NCBI RefSeq assembly: GCF_900116105.1 | Contig: NZ_FPAC01000001.1 | Location: forward strand, 2,917,135-2,981,134 | Reading direction: 5' to 3' | DNA length: 64,000 bases | Source of the DNA: Paenibacillus sp. 453mf | Lineage (GTDB): Bacteria; Bacillota; Bacilli; Paenibacillales; Paenibacillaceae | Shown here: piece by piece, positions 27,448 through 37,445 of the stretch | How positions within the stretch are numbered: position 1 is the stretch's first letter | Layout of the letters: every line of letters starts with the position of its first letter | Notes under the pieces: generated by a model | The model's database searches: none | The model's input: only the letters and a program-made list of their open reading frames with translations | What the model was told of the DNA's origin: nothing | Translations under genes and position numbers: made by a program

Positions 27448-28989
27448 TCAAACTGTTTCTTTGGTAGCAACCGCTTCAGCTGGAATCTTCAAGTTTTCCA
27501 ATGCTGCCGGCTCTGAAGGAGCGGTTGGGATTGCCTTCTTGGTAAATCCTTGGATGAGCTGCTCAACATCGATTCCAGACACGCTCTTTAGCATTTCAGG
27601 AGCAGTTGACATGAGCTCGGTCACATAATTGCTGACTCTTGCAGCACCTTCTCCCTTGCCAGTATCGACCACGGTAAGTTTGTCGATGGAGGATAATGGC
27701 TGGGCGATACGCTCAGCAAGCTCAGGCAGCATTTTCACAATGATGTCGAGAACAGCGGCTTCGCCGAACTTCTGGAAAGCTTCTGCCAGCTTCTCCTTCG
27801 CCTCCGCTTCTGCAAGACCACGCAGACGGATAACTTCTGCATCTGCTGTACCTTTTGCACGTTCAGCATCCGCGACAGCCTGACCTTCAAGACGCTTTTG
27901 TTCAGCTGTAGCCTTTGCTTGTGTTTCAATAGAGTATTGTACAGCATCTGCTTCGCGCATTCTTTTTGCCTTGTCTGCTTCTGCCGCCTGCTCTACTGCA
28001 TAACGATCTGCCTCGGCTTTTTTCTTCACTTCCGCATCATATTGCTTCTCACGTACCGTAATTTCTTTCTCCTGAAGATCGATCTCACGCTCCTTGCGCA
28101 CGAGCTCTACCTTCATTTGCTCCTCAACCATCGTCTGTCTCGCACGGGCTTCCTGAATGTGATAAGCCTGATCAGCTTCCGCTTTGGCTGTATCTTGATC
28201 TTTCTTAAAGGATGCTATCTTCAACTCTTTTTCTTTGGCTGCTTCTGCGATATTCGTATCCCGCAACAATTCCGCCTTCTGCCCTTGCTCTTCTGCATTC
28301 GCTTTTTGAATCCTCGCATCTCTGACGGCTTCTGCTTCGGCAATTTCAGCGTCCCGTTTCACCATTGCAATTCGGGGCTTACCGAGCGCATCAAGATATC
28401 CGTGTTTGTCGCGTACGTCTTTGATTGTAAAAGAAACGATAGACAAACCCATCTTTTTTAAATCTCTTGCCGCCACACCCTGAACTTCTTGAGCAAATCG
28501 ATCCCGGTTACGGTAAACTTCTTCTACCGTCATTGAGCCGAGAATCGCACGCAGATGTCCTTCAAGAACTTCTTGTGCTTCGCTTTTTAGAGCTTCAATG
28601 GGTTTACCAATAAATTGTTCTGCCGCTGTAGCAACATCTTCGATCGAACTGCCGACCTTGATGATGGCTACTCCGTCTGCAATAACCGGTACTCCTTGCT
28701 CTGTATAGACTTCAGGTGTTGTTACGTCGAGCTTGTGAGATAAAAGCGATATGAATTCCGATTGTTGAAACACCGGCCATATAAAAGTACCCCCACCGCG
28801 AACAATCTTTATTTCCCGTCCGGATTCATCACTAGATATATTCTTCCTTCCGAGAAAAGATCCGGTAACGATCATCGCTTCATCTGGACCCACTGTCTTA
28901 TATCTCGCCCAGAACGCGATCCCGAGGATTAAAATTACAACCACTACAATTACGGGAATAAGTAAAGATTCTTGCATGAAATCTGGCAT
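27448..28989 (-). CDS. floT: flotillin family protein
   Basis: Membrane scaffold of lipid microdomains. One N-terminal membrane segment (about 6-28) is followed by a PHB/SPFH domain (about 30-210) and a long Glu/Ala/Lys-rich coiled coil (EAEAVRDARIQKANAEEQ and similar, about 215-400), ending in a C-terminal domain. GGAG lies 8 bases before the ATG at 28989 and only 2 before the ATG at 28995, so I use 28989. The gene follows an NfeD-family gene, as in the yuaF-floT pair of Bacillus subtilis. Confidence 0.92.
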   Translation of the reverse strand: MPDFMQESLLIPVIVVVVILILGIAFWARYKTVGPDEAMIVTGSFLGRKNISSDESGREIKIVRGGGTFIWPVFQQSEFISLLSHKLDVTTPEVYTEQGVPVIADGVAIIKVGSSIEDVATAAEQFIGKPIEALKSEAQEVLEGHLRAILGSMTVEEVYRNRDRFAQEVQGVAARDLKKMGLSIVSFTIKDVRDKHGYLDALGKPRIAMVKRDAEIAEAEAVRDARIQKANAEEQGQKAELLRDTNIAEAAKEKELKIASFKKDQDTAKAEADQAYHIQEARARQTMVEEQMKVELVRKEREIDLQEKEITVREKQYDAEVKKKAEADRYAVEQAAEADKAKRMREADAVQYSIETQAKATAEQKRLEGQAVADAERAKGTADAEVIRLRGLAEAEAKEKLAEAFQKFGEAAVLDIIVKMLPELAERIAQPLSSIDKLTVVDTGKGEGAARVSNYVTELMSTAPEMLKSVSGIDVEQLIQGFTKKAIPTAPSEPAALENLKIPAEAVATKETV

Positions 28990-29022
28990 TCTCATCTCTC
29001 CTCTAAGTATAATTGGTCATTA

Positions 29023-29544
29023 CTACAGACTGTCTAGCTCCGCTACCCGAAGCACGCCATCTGCAACCTCCACAACAACCACCCTGGTGCCTGCCGTAAT
29101 CGGTTTAGCTTCAAAGCTGGAAGCTGTGTGAAGGGTATTGCCGCTTACGAGCTTAATCATCACTTCACCATAACCCTTCTCTGGAACGGGGACGGTGATT
29201 TCACCAATCTTTCCAGCAAGCTCACGCATGGAAAAACCAGTCGATACCTCACTGTTTCGTGCAGGCCTTATGTAGGCAAAAAATACAGTCAACGCCCCGA
29301 GAATGCCGAACAACAAGGATAGCAGAACATGAACTGCTGTATTCAGCTCGGTATACTTCATCAGTAGAATGCCTGCTCCCCCGAAGGTCGTTATTGAACT
29401 GGCAATAACTGTAGAATTCAAAAATTCTACCCCTGCCAGCTCAAATGAACCTTCCAGCAAACCATCAAACAGATCTCCGAACAAGACGCTAACAAGTGCA
29501 AATATTGCTCCTCCGATCAGACAAGCCCAGTATAACGTCTCCAT
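29023..29544 (-). CDS. NfeD-family membrane protein (YuaF-like)
   Basis: A 173-residue flotillin partner with three membrane segments in the first 100 residues (LIGGAIFALVSVLFG, STVIASSITTFGGAGILL, VLLSLLFGILGALTVFFAY) and an OB-fold-like soluble C-terminus (GKIGEITVPVPEKGYGEVMI). It is short, so it lacks the protease domain of long NfeD proteins. It lies 33 bp upstream of floT and is transcribed with it. The ATG follows AGAGGGGGTG. Confidence 0.88.
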   Translation of the reverse strand: METLYWACLIGGAIFALVSVLFGDLFDGLLEGSFELAGVEFLNSTVIASSITTFGGAGILLMKYTELNTAVHVLLSLLFGILGALTVFFAYIRPARNSEVSTGFSMRELAGKIGEITVPVPEKGYGEVMIKLVSGNTLHTASSFEAKPITAGTRVVVVEVADGVLRVAELDSL

Positions 29545-29871
29545 ATTTCACCCCCTCTGCCCTCAGATGCACATGTCAATATATACGTATGCATTAGGTA
29601 AATGTTTCAAAATTATGAATTAGGAGCTAATTGAGGTGGAAATAAGAATGTTAGTGGTGATGAAGGAAATATGGATAAATCATGAGATGAGTGCATGGGA
29701 TTGTGGCTGCGGTTGACGGATTGTTCATCAGATCGCAAATTGTCTTTGGATTCTCTGATCTTATAAAATATTCAATGGTTAGAATCCAAAGACAAAAAGC
29801 GAACGCTTCGCTACTTCTGGTACAACTTCATCCTCCTCCGCTTGCCCATGCTTCTCTAGACCAAAGCACGC
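29545..29871. other. intergenic region with a perfect 15-bp inverted repeat
   Basis: No credible gene. TTGTCTTTGGATTCT (29740-29754) and AGAATCCAAAGACAA (29781-29795) are a perfect inverted repeat around a 26-bp AT-rich centre. AGCGAACGCTTCGCT, a small palindrome, follows at about 29798. These could form a hairpin RNA or an operator, or be the remnant of a mobile repeat. Confidence 0.5.
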
Positions 29872-29910
29872 TAAAAAGCCCTTTGCACTAATAAACAAGA
29901 GCAAAGGGCT
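29872..29910 (-). terminator. alcohol dehydrogenase terminator
   Basis: AGCCCTTTGC and GCAAAGGGCT form a perfect 10-bp stem; on the minus strand it is followed by TTTT. It starts about 18 bp after the stop codon. Confidence 0.8.
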
Positions 29911-29927
29911 GTTGGTTATGCTTTTTT

Positions 29928-31091
29928 TTACAAGGACGCTTTATAAATTTCTACTACATCCTCGCGCTGCAATTTGTTGAAGTTACCGAACGGTCCAAAG
30001 CGCATTGCTTTATCCGCCATCACATCAATTTGACTTGCATCAATATCATAGTCCGCCAATCGGTTTGGAGCGCCAATGCTGGTCCAGAACGAGCTCAGCG
30101 CCTCGATTCCTTCGAGTGCAATCTGCTCATCGCTCTTGCCTTCTGGATTCACATCAAACACGTTAATCGCAAGACGCTTAAAGCGGGATACATCTACATG
30201 CAGGTTATGCTTCATCCAGTTCGGGAACAGGATCGCAAGCCCTCCGCCATGCGGAATATCATAAACGGCAGACACGGCGTGTTCAATATTGTGTGTAGCC
30301 CAGTCGCCTGCAAGACCCATGCTCAGTATATTGTTCAGCGCCATCGTTCCGCAGTACAGAATGGTTTCACGCAGCTCGTAATTCTCCAGATCGTTAATTA
30401 GCTTAGGAGCTGCCTCGATTACCGTCCGAAGGATCGTTTCACAGAAGCCCAATTGTACTGGGGTATTCGTATCCAAATGGAAGTAATGCTCCAATGTATG
30501 CGACATCATATCTACTACGCCATAAACCGTTTGATCCTGAGGTACAGAGAAGGTATGAACCGGATCAAGAATTGAAAAAGCCGGATATACCAGTGGACTT
30601 CCCCAGCCCAGCTTCTCCTGAGTCTCTTGATTCGTAATGACCGAGCCGCTGTTCATCTCTGAACCCGTTGCAGCCATCGTCAGCACTGTAGCAAGCGGCA
30701 GGGCGGCTTTTGGCTGTGCCTTACGCTCTGCAAAGTCCCACATGCTGCCATCATATTTGGCACCGACTGCAATGGCTTTGGCACAGTCTATTACACTGCC
30801 GCCGCCAACAGCGAGAATCAGATCAATTCCGTGTTCTTTGCAGAGGTCTGCCCCTGTATGTACTGTAGATAGTCGAGGATTGGGCTCAACTCCGGCCAGT
30901 TCATGAACCTCTGCTCCAATCTCGGACAAGAGCTGGATGACTTGATCGTAGAGACCATTGCGTTTGATGCTGCCACCGCCGTAGACAAGCAGCACTTTGT
31001 TGCCGTATTTAGGCACTTCGGTTTTTAGAGCTGCAAGCTGACCTTTACCAAAGATCAGACGTGTAGGATTATGAAATTGAAATGCTCTCAT
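29928..31091 (-). CDS. iron-containing alcohol dehydrogenase (butanol dehydrogenase-like)
   Basis: A 387-residue NAD(P)-dependent group III alcohol dehydrogenase that resembles YugJ/YugK of Bacillus subtilis. It begins [18 protein letters not shown] and has the cofactor loop [15 protein letters not shown]. Candidate metal-binding histidines lie in [31 protein letters not shown]. The open frame runs to 31409 but has no start signal there. The ATG at 31091 gives the family N-terminus, with GGAGG 11 bases upstream. It reduces aldehydes or oxidises alcohols; its specificity cannot be read. Confidence 0.9.
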   Translation of the reverse strand: MRAFQFHNPTRLIFGKGQLAALKTEVPKYGNKVLLVYGGGSIKRNGLYDQVIQLLSEIGAEVHELAGVEPNPRLSTVHTGADLCKEHGIDLILAVGGGSVIDCAKAIAVGAKYDGSMWDFAERKAQPKAALPLATVLTMAATGSEMNSGSVITNQETQEKLGWGSPLVYPAFSILDPVHTFSVPQDQTVYGVVDMMSHTLEHYFHLDTNTPVQLGFCETILRTVIEAAPKLINDLENYELRETILYCGTMALNNILSMGLAGDWATHNIEHAVSAVYDIPHGGGLAILFPNWMKHNLHVDVSRFKRLAINVFDVNPEGKSDEQIALEGIEALSSFWTSIGAPNRLADYDIDASQIDVMADKAMRFGPFGNFNKLQREDVVEIYKASL

Positions 31092-31239
31092 TGTAAAAAT
31101 CGCCTCCAAGCATACATTTTTATTCGTTACACATATCTTATTATAGAACCAATTGTTTTCAAAAAACAAACTTCCGGGAAAAAGAGAAGCCCCTCCCCAA
31201 TGAAGGGACGGGCTCTGCACCGCAATCAACGATGAGTTT

Positions 31240-32853
31240 CTATTCTGTATAACCCAGATGCTGTACAAAACGACGGAATGCTTGTTTGCCCGCTTCGTCT
31301 CGTTTGTAAACACCGGCATGCTCAAGAATTTGAGCAAATTTATTACCCGCTTCCTCCTGGACCCGGGCCACAGCCGCTTCCTTAGAGAGCGCAGTACCAT
31401 ACTTCTCAATCAGTGCATGAATCCATTCTGTATGCTTGTGAAGGTCAGAAACTTCATCACTGACAGCTGATTTCAGAAGCTCCTCATCACCTGTCAAAAT
31501 ATCAGCGATAAGATCCAATTCTTCTTTTAGTCGGCCAGGCAGAATAGCAAGTCCCATCACTTCAATCAGACCGATATTCTCTTTCTTCAGATGATGCATT
31601 TCACGATGCGGATGGAAGATTCCCTCAGGATACTCATCACTTGTACGGTTATTGCGAAGAACGAGATCCATTTCGTATCCCCCGTCCTCAGCACGCCGGA
31701 CAATCGGTGTTACCGTATTGTGCGGTATCATCTGTCCATCCTGCTCCGTATGTGACAGAATATCTGCTTCCGGATCACTGTATACCTTCCATGCCTCATA
31801 AATATCATTTGCCGCTTCCAGCAAGACAGCTTGATCCTTGGAAGAGAGTCTAAGCACAGACATCGGCCATTTTACAAGACTGAGTGAAACGCCTGGAGCG
31901 GCATCATTATGGAATACAGCCTCCTGTACCGCTTTTTGAATCGCAAATGTATGTCTTCCACCCTGGAAATGATCATGCGTCAATATGCTTCCACCCACGA
32001 TTGGAAGATCCGCGTTAGAACCGATGAAATAGTGAGGATATTGATCCACGAACCCAAGCAGGCGGCGCAGCGTATCCTTAGTCAGCTTCATCGGCACATG
32101 ATCATGATGGAACACGATACAATGCTCGTTATAGTAAACATAAGGAGAATATTGGAACAGCCATTTCTCATCATTCAGCGTGAGCGGAATGGTTCTCAGG
32201 TTCTGACGTGCCGGGTGATTAATTCGGCCTCTGTAACCTACATTCTCACGGCAGAGCTGACATTTAGGATATACAGGCGGTGGAAGCAGCTTAGCCATTG
32301 CGATTTCTTTTGGGCTTTTTTCCGGCTTGGACAGGTTAATCGTGATCTCAATATCCCCATATTCCGTAGGCTGCTTCCAATATACATTCTTCGAGATACG
32401 ATCCATGCGAATATAGTTTGAATCAATAGACAGTTCATAGAACCGGCTTGTTGCCGCCTCCATCCCCTTCTTTGTCTGAATCTCACGGAACTCCCGAATC
32501 ACTTCGGAAGGGCGAGCCATCACAAGGCCCATAATCTTCGCATCCAGCAGATCCCGATACGTGTCCGTATTTTCTGGAATGAGCCCGATCTCATAGCCGA
32601 AATCAATCAGTACATCAATCAGCGGCTGCGGTCCAGACAGCTCGGATTCATCCATTGTACCCGCATAGGGCTCATCAAAATTAAACAGACTCAGCAGCTG
32701 GTTACGGCTATAATCATAATCCGCATCCTCGATCAGATGACGTCTTGCTGCAAACAATACCAAACGTTCAATGGCATGAAGTGCTTCTTGTGCAGCGGAT
32801 GACTGCGCGTTCTGTTTTTCTCCTGCATTCGTATTCACGTTCATCTCTGCCAT
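31240..32853 (-). CDS. galT: UDP-glucose-hexose-1-phosphate uridylyltransferase, class II
   Basis: Exchanges UMP between UDP-glucose and galactose-1-phosphate. At 537 residues it is of the large Firmicutes class, not the 350-residue type. Markers are [21 protein letters not shown] and [15 protein letters not shown], with [17 protein letters not shown] near the middle. The ATG at 32853 follows GGGGAG. It is the third gene of galK-galE-galT, starting 4 bp after galE. Confidence 0.95.
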   Translation of the reverse strand: MAEMNVNTNAGEKQNAQSSAAQEALHAIERLVLFAARRHLIEDADYDYSRNQLLSLFNFDEPYAGTMDESELSGPQPLIDVLIDFGYEIGLIPENTDTYRDLLDAKIMGLVMARPSEVIREFREIQTKKGMEAATSRFYELSIDSNYIRMDRISKNVYWKQPTEYGDIEITINLSKPEKSPKEIAMAKLLPPPVYPKCQLCRENVGYRGRINHPARQNLRTIPLTLNDEKWLFQYSPYVYYNEHCIVFHHDHVPMKLTKDTLRRLLGFVDQYPHYFIGSNADLPIVGGSILTHDHFQGGRHTFAIQKAVQEAVFHNDAAPGVSLSLVKWPMSVLRLSSKDQAVLLEAANDIYEAWKVYSDPEADILSHTEQDGQMIPHNTVTPIVRRAEDGGYEMDLVLRNNRTSDEYPEGIFHPHREMHHLKKENIGLIEVMGLAILPGRLKEELDLIADILTGDEELLKSAVSDEVSDLHKHTEWIHALIEKYGTALSKEAAVARVQEEAGNKFAQILEHAGVYKRDEAGKQAFRRFVQHLGYTE

Positions 32854-32857
32854 TTGC

Positions 32858-33859
32858 TTACTCCCCTTTTTGGTTTGTGCTGTACCCATCGGGATGGGAC
32901 TGATGCCAGCTCCAAGCACTCGCAATGACCTTGGCTAGATCGGTATATTTCGGCTCCCAGCCAAGCACTGCACGGGCTTTATCCGAGGAAGCAACCAGTA
33001 CCGCAGGGTCACCCGCACGTCGTGCTTCCAAGACAACCGGAATGTCGAGCCCAGTTACTTTCTTCGCTGTTTCGATAACCTCTTTGACGCTGAACCCTTG
33101 ACCGTTGCCGAGGTTAAACACGTTACTCTCTTCGCCCTTGCGCAAATAATCCACTGCACGTAGATGTGCATCCGCAAGATCACTCACATGGATATAGTCA
33201 CGGATACATGTTCCATCTTCTGTAGCATAATCGTCTCCAAAAATCGCAATATGCTTGCGCTGCTTCAATGCCGTTTGAAGCACTAGCGGAATGAGATGGC
33301 TCTCAGGCTGGTGATCCTCACCGATCTTGCCGCTGTCATGGGCGCCGGCTGCATTAAAGTAACGAAGGGATACATATTTGATGCCTAGTACTTTATCAAA
33401 CCAGGACATCATGCGCTCCATCATGAGTTTGGTTTCGCCGTATACATTGGTCGGTTCTGTACGGTCACTTTCCTCAATAGGTACCTTTTCAGGCTCGCCA
33501 TAGGTTGCTGCCGTTGAGGAGAAGACAATTCTCTTAACGCCTGCATCCTTCATGGCTTCGAGTAGTGACAATGTACCGAACACATTGTTATCATAGTATT
33601 TCCCTGGATTTTGCATACTTTCTCCTACAAGGGAATTGGCTGCAAAATGAATGACCGCATCAATTTCGTTCTCTGAGAACAGTCTTGCAAGAAGCTCCTT
33701 GTCCCGAAGATCTCCCTCGTATAGCTTGCCGCCAAGAAGGGCCTCCCGGTGACCTGTCTGCAAATTATCAAGAACAACAACTTCCTCACCGCGCTCAAGC
33801 AGCGCTGCAACGGTATGAGAACCGATATAACCTGCTCCACCTGTTACTAGAATCGCCAT
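32858..33859 (-). CDS. galE: UDP-glucose 4-epimerase
   Basis: Interconverts UDP-galactose and UDP-glucose. The 333-residue Rossmann-fold enzyme shows the NAD motif GGAGYIGSH at residues 7-15, the catalytic serine region FSSTAATYG and YGETK as the YxxxK pair. It sits between galK and galT with gaps of only 4 bp on each side, which shows one operon. Confidence 0.96.
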   Translation of the reverse strand: MAILVTGGAGYIGSHTVAALLERGEEVVVLDNLQTGHREALLGGKLYEGDLRDKELLARLFSENEIDAVIHFAANSLVGESMQNPGKYYDNNVFGTLSLLEAMKDAGVKRIVFSSTAATYGEPEKVPIEESDRTEPTNVYGETKLMMERMMSWFDKVLGIKYVSLRYFNAAGAHDSGKIGEDHQPESHLIPLVLQTALKQRKHIAIFGDDYATEDGTCIRDYIHVSDLADAHLRAVDYLRKGEESNVFNLGNGQGFSVKEVIETAKKVTGLDIPVVLEARRAGDPAVLVASSDKARAVLGWEPKYTDLAKVIASAWSWHQSHPDGYSTNQKGE

Positions 33860-33863
33860 CGTC

Positions 33864-35042
33864 TTACGCCTCCCCTTTCAATTCTTTAACGCCGTCGCCC
33901 ACTCCGCATACATAGAATTCTCCAGTGAGTCCAGTCCGCTCCTTGTATGCTGCACCAACCTCCTGCACAAACCGATCCACATCGTTTTCATGCACGAGTG
34001 ATACAGTACAGCCTCCAAATCCTGCACCTGTCATGCGGCTGCCGAGTGTACCTGGAATTTTGCGAGCTTCTTCAACCATCACATCAAGCTCCTCACAACT
34101 GACTTCATACAGGTCGCGCAAGGAATCATGAGATGCGTTCATTAGCTCCCCGAAAGCTGTGAGGTCTCCGCTGCTAAGTGCGTCTACTGAGGCCAGCACA
34201 CGAGCATTTTCTTCAACAACATGCTTGGTCCGTTTCTTCAGAATATCATCACCAAGGGTTGACTCCAACTCGCTGTATTGTGCCGGAGTAAGCTCAGCCA
34301 GATAAGACAGTGAAGGCAGCTGCTCCTTCAGAATAGCGAGGGACTGATCGCACTGCTGACGTCTCTCGTTGTAGGCCGAATCCACAAGTCCGCGGCGCTT
34401 GTTCGTATTGCCGATAATCAGCTTGTAATCTCCCGTGCGGAACGGCACATGCTTGTATTCAAGCGTATCGCACATCAGAAGAATCGCTTGGTCCTCTGCA
34501 CCGTTCGCTACTGCAAATTGGTCCATAATTCCGCTGTTCACTCCCACATACTGGTTCTCAGCGCGCTGGGAGAGCAGTGATATTTCAACCGTATCGACTT
34601 TGCCTTCTTCAAGCGTGAGCAAAGCGTATGCAGTTACTACTTCGATTGAAGCAGAGGAGGATAGGCCTGCTCCGTTCGGAATCTCACCATGGAACATCAG
34701 ATCGTAGCCTTTCGTAATGTTAGTGCCTGCCTTAATGATCTCCACCATTACACCGACAGGATAATCGATCCACTCGCCTGATTTATCCTTGCCGATATCC
34801 CCCACCTTAATTACCGCTTCATAGGTAAGGTTCGTGGAATAAAAATGGATCTCGTCATCCTGACGTTCGCGGATGATCAGCGTTGTTCCAAATTCAAGTG
34901 CGGCAGGAAGAACATAGCCACCATTATAATCGATATGCTCGCCGATCAGGTTCACGCGTCCAGGGGCATTAAACACGCGTATTTCAGCAGAATTATCACC
35001 ATATTTTTCAGTAAATTGTTGTTTGAGTTGTTGTACGTTCAT
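33864..35042 (-). CDS. galK: galactokinase
   Basis: Phosphorylates galactose with ATP, the first committed step of the Leloir pathway. The 392-residue GHMP kinase carries the galactokinase signature PGRVNLIGEHIDYNGGYVLP near residue 27, the ATP loop GAGLSSSASIEV and the C-terminal GAGFGGCTVSLV. It is the first gene of galKET and divergent from an AraC-type regulator. Confidence 0.97.
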   Translation of the reverse strand: MNVQQLKQQFTEKYGDNSAEIRVFNAPGRVNLIGEHIDYNGGYVLPAALEFGTTLIIRERQDDEIHFYSTNLTYEAVIKVGDIGKDKSGEWIDYPVGVMVEIIKAGTNITKGYDLMFHGEIPNGAGLSSSASIEVVTAYALLTLEEGKVDTVEISLLSQRAENQYVGVNSGIMDQFAVANGAEDQAILLMCDTLEYKHVPFRTGDYKLIIGNTNKRRGLVDSAYNERRQQCDQSLAILKEQLPSLSYLAELTPAQYSELESTLGDDILKKRTKHVVEENARVLASVDALSSGDLTAFGELMNASHDSLRDLYEVSCEELDVMVEEARKIPGTLGSRMTGAGFGGCTVSLVHENDVDRFVQEVGAAYKERTGLTGEFYVCGVGDGVKELKGEA

Positions 35043-35091
35043 TAACCTTCACCTCTTTGTAAAAGTTGTTTTAATCTTAATTAAATTATAC

Positions 35092-35106
35092 ATGGAAGCG
35101 TTATAA
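35092..35106 (-). promoter_or_regulatory. putative cre site in the galK promoter
   Basis: ATGGAAGCGTTATAA fits the cre pattern WTGNAANCGNWNNCW with one mismatch. It lies about 50 bp upstream of galK, within the spacer of a probable promoter whose -10 box TATAAT is at 35090-35085. CcpA repression of galKET in glucose is plausible. Confidence 0.45.
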
Positions 35107-35292
35107 ACGGTAATGTATGCATGTGTTCAATATATGGACAAATGTGACTGCGACCTATTTGAAAACATGGAAAACACTGGCTTTTATTAATATGTACTCC
35201 CTGCTTTTTATGGTATACTGGTGACATGACAGCTATACTTTTATGTACATTATTGTTCTGCAAGCTCGCTTGCAGAAGGAAGGAATCAACAA

Positions 35293-36150
35293 ATGATGCA
35301 GGACTCCTATTCAGTAGCTTCCAATCCCGTAGATTACGAGAATAGTCCGCTGCACGTCCTCTTCGTAGGCGAGAGCCAAACCAAACCGGGACATGCCCTT
35401 GGACCGAAAATATATGATTACTACCTTCTTCATTATGTCGAGTCAGGCAAAGGTATTTTTCGCACAGAGAGCCGTACTTACCACCTTTCCGCAGGGCATA
35501 TATTTCTAATTCATCCATCTGAGCTGGTCAGTTACGTGTCCGACGAGGAGGAGCCTTGGCGTTATCGCTGGATGGCATTTACGGGTAAAGAGGCCGACAA
35601 GCAGGTGAAGGATGCTGGGTTCAGCCTTGAACAGCCTGTTATTCCAACCGTGCAGGACAGCAGGTTGTCGTCACTCCTATCCACCATGCAAGATGCCTTT
35701 TTCGAAAAAAAAGAAAGTGCTCACCTCACCTCCATCGGCTGTTTATATCTGATCTTTGCTGAGGCAAAAGAAAGACTCGTGCTGGAATCGGCGGTTACAA
35801 CGGCGGAATCTCAAGTAGGCCGGACGGTGAAGCAGATGATCCAATACATGTCGACTCAGTATGCCCATCCAATCTCCATCGAACAAATGTGTGCAAGCTT
35901 GGGTTATAATCGTGCTTATTTGTCCCGCATTTTCAAAAAAGAAATTGGGCTCTCACCCGTCACGTATTTGCTGAAGCTGAGGATCGATAAGTCAAGACAG
36001 CTGCTCAGAGAACGGCCTGAACTTTCAATAGAACAGATCTCTGCCTCTGTCGGCTTGCCGGATGCACTCTATTTCTCCAGACAATTCAAAAGGTTCTATA
36101 GGCACTCACCCAGTGCATACCGCAGACAGATGCAGGAGCAGTCCAATTGA
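35293..36150 (+). CDS. AraC-family transcriptional regulator
   Basis: A 285-residue regulator with an N-terminal cupin-type sugar-sensing domain (KIYDYYLLHYVESGKGIF) and a C-terminal double helix-turn-helix (ISIEQMCASLGYNRAYLSRIFKKEIG, then SVGLPDALYFSRQFKRFY). It resembles MsmR/raffinose-type regulators. It is divergent from galKET with 250 bp between them, so control of galactose or galactoside use is likely but inferred. GGAAGGA precedes the ATG. An extended -10 box, TGGTATACT, lies near 35210. Confidence 0.88.
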   Translation: MMQDSYSVASNPVDYENSPLHVLFVGESQTKPGHALGPKIYDYYLLHYVESGKGIFRTESRTYHLSAGHIFLIHPSELVSYVSDEEEPWRYRWMAFTGKEADKQVKDAGFSLEQPVIPTVQDSRLSSLLSTMQDAFFEKKESAHLTSIGCLYLIFAEAKERLVLESAVTTAESQVGRTVKQMIQYMSTQYAHPISIEQMCASLGYNRAYLSRIFKKEIGLSPVTYLLKLRIDKSRQLLRERPELSIEQISASVGLPDALYFSRQFKRFYRHSPSAYRRQMQEQSN

Positions 36151-36196
36151 ACCTTCCATGACTGAGTCACGAGCATTTTCCTATGTATAAAATAAT

Positions 36197-36238
36197 ACAA
36201 GCCTGCCTATGAATTTGATCATAAGGCAGGCTTGTTCT
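36197..36238. terminator. bidirectional terminator
   Basis: ACAAGCCTGCCT and AGGCAGGCTTGT form a perfect 12-bp stem between two convergent genes, with T/A runs nearby. Confidence 0.75.
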
Positions 36239-36274
36239 TTTGTCACGATGGGAATTCGATCAATCCTTATCCCC

Positions 36275-37273
36275 TTAGTTGTCCGTATGCAGAATAGATT
36301 CAATGTCCGCTAATTCTTCGGAAGAGAAGTCAAGGTTGCTCAGAACCGCCACATTCTCCTCGATCTGGCTAGGCCGGCTCGCTCCGATTAAGGCAGAAGT
36401 TACTTTTCCTTCTCTAAGCACCCACGCGAGGGCAAGCTGAGCCAGACTTTGACCGCGGGAAGCGGCCACCTGGTTTAAGGCACGCACTTTACGCAGCGTC
36501 TCTTGTTTGATCTGAGTCTCATTCAAGAAGACAGAACTGCTCTTCGCTCTGGAATCTTCAGGGATTCCATTGAGATACTTGCCCGTCAGTACCCCTTGCT
36601 CTAGAGGGCAAAAAGCAATGCTTCCCACACCATTTTCCGTCAGTACGTCTTGAAGCCCGTCTTCAATCCAGCGGTCGAGCATGGAATAACGAGGCTGGTG
36701 AATAAGTAGAGGAGTGCCCAGCTTATTCAGAATATGTACAGCTTCCTTCGTTTTTTCAGCTGAATAATTCGAGATTCCGACATACAAGGCCTTGCCTGAA
36801 CGAACGATATGATCGAGCGCCTGCATCGTTTCCTCAAGCGGAGTGTCTGGATCAAATCGATGAGAGTAGAAGATATCGACATAGTCCAGCCCCATTCGTT
36901 TCAAGCTCTGGTCAAGGCTCGAGATCAAATATTTGCGTGACCCCCATTCGCCGTAAGGTCCCTGCCACATATGATAACCCGCCTTCGTTGAGATGATCAG
37001 CTCATCCCGATAAGGCTTCAGATCTTGAGCGAGCACCTGTCCAAACATTTGTTCAGCAGAGCCCGGTGGAGGTCCGTAGTTGTTAGCCAGATCAAAATGT
37101 GTGATTCCCAAGTCAAATGCCCGTCTAATCATGTCTCTGCCATTCTCGAACGAATTAATTCCGCCAAAATTATGCCATAGTCCAAGTGAAATGGCCGGCA
37201 GTTTAAGTCCCGAGCGTCCTACCCGGTTATATTTCATTTCATCATAACGTCTATTATCAGCTACATATCCCAT
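36275..37273 (-). CDS. aldo/keto reductase (YghZ/Gpr-like)
   Basis: A 332-residue NADPH-dependent TIM-barrel reductase. It closely follows YghZ (L-glyceraldehyde-3-phosphate reductase) with RYDEMKYNRVGRSGLKLPAI and SLGLWHNFGG. The catalytic tetrad is visible as D (FDLANNYG), Y in the same segment, K (STKAGY) and H (YSHRFDPDTP). The ATG at 37273 gives the family N-terminus; a GTG at 37279 with GGAGG 5 bases before it is also possible. It is a single gene. Confidence 0.9.
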   Translation of the reverse strand: MGYVADNRRYDEMKYNRVGRSGLKLPAISLGLWHNFGGINSFENGRDMIRRAFDLGITHFDLANNYGPPPGSAEQMFGQVLAQDLKPYRDELIISTKAGYHMWQGPYGEWGSRKYLISSLDQSLKRMGLDYVDIFYSHRFDPDTPLEETMQALDHIVRSGKALYVGISNYSAEKTKEAVHILNKLGTPLLIHQPRYSMLDRWIEDGLQDVLTENGVGSIAFCPLEQGVLTGKYLNGIPEDSRAKSSSVFLNETQIKQETLRKVRALNQVAASRGQSLAQLALAWVLREGKVTSALIGASRPSQIEENVAVLSNLDFSSEELADIESILHTDN

Positions 37274-37445
37274 TTGCACATCTTCCTCCCGCGACTAATC
37301 TGTTAAAGCTTATCCATTCATTTATTCATGATAGACCCAAAACTTCAGCTTGACAAGAAATCGTTTACATAGAGTATAGATCGCCTTGTGCCTCCGACAG
37401 CAAAAGAACCCCCTTTATCTAGAAAGGCAGGCTCATGACAAATCA

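Noticed and set aside
37350..37380. TTGACA and TATAGA on the plus strand downstream of no gene
   Set aside because: The spacing is 19 bp and no plus-strand gene or clear small RNA follows; probably a chance match.
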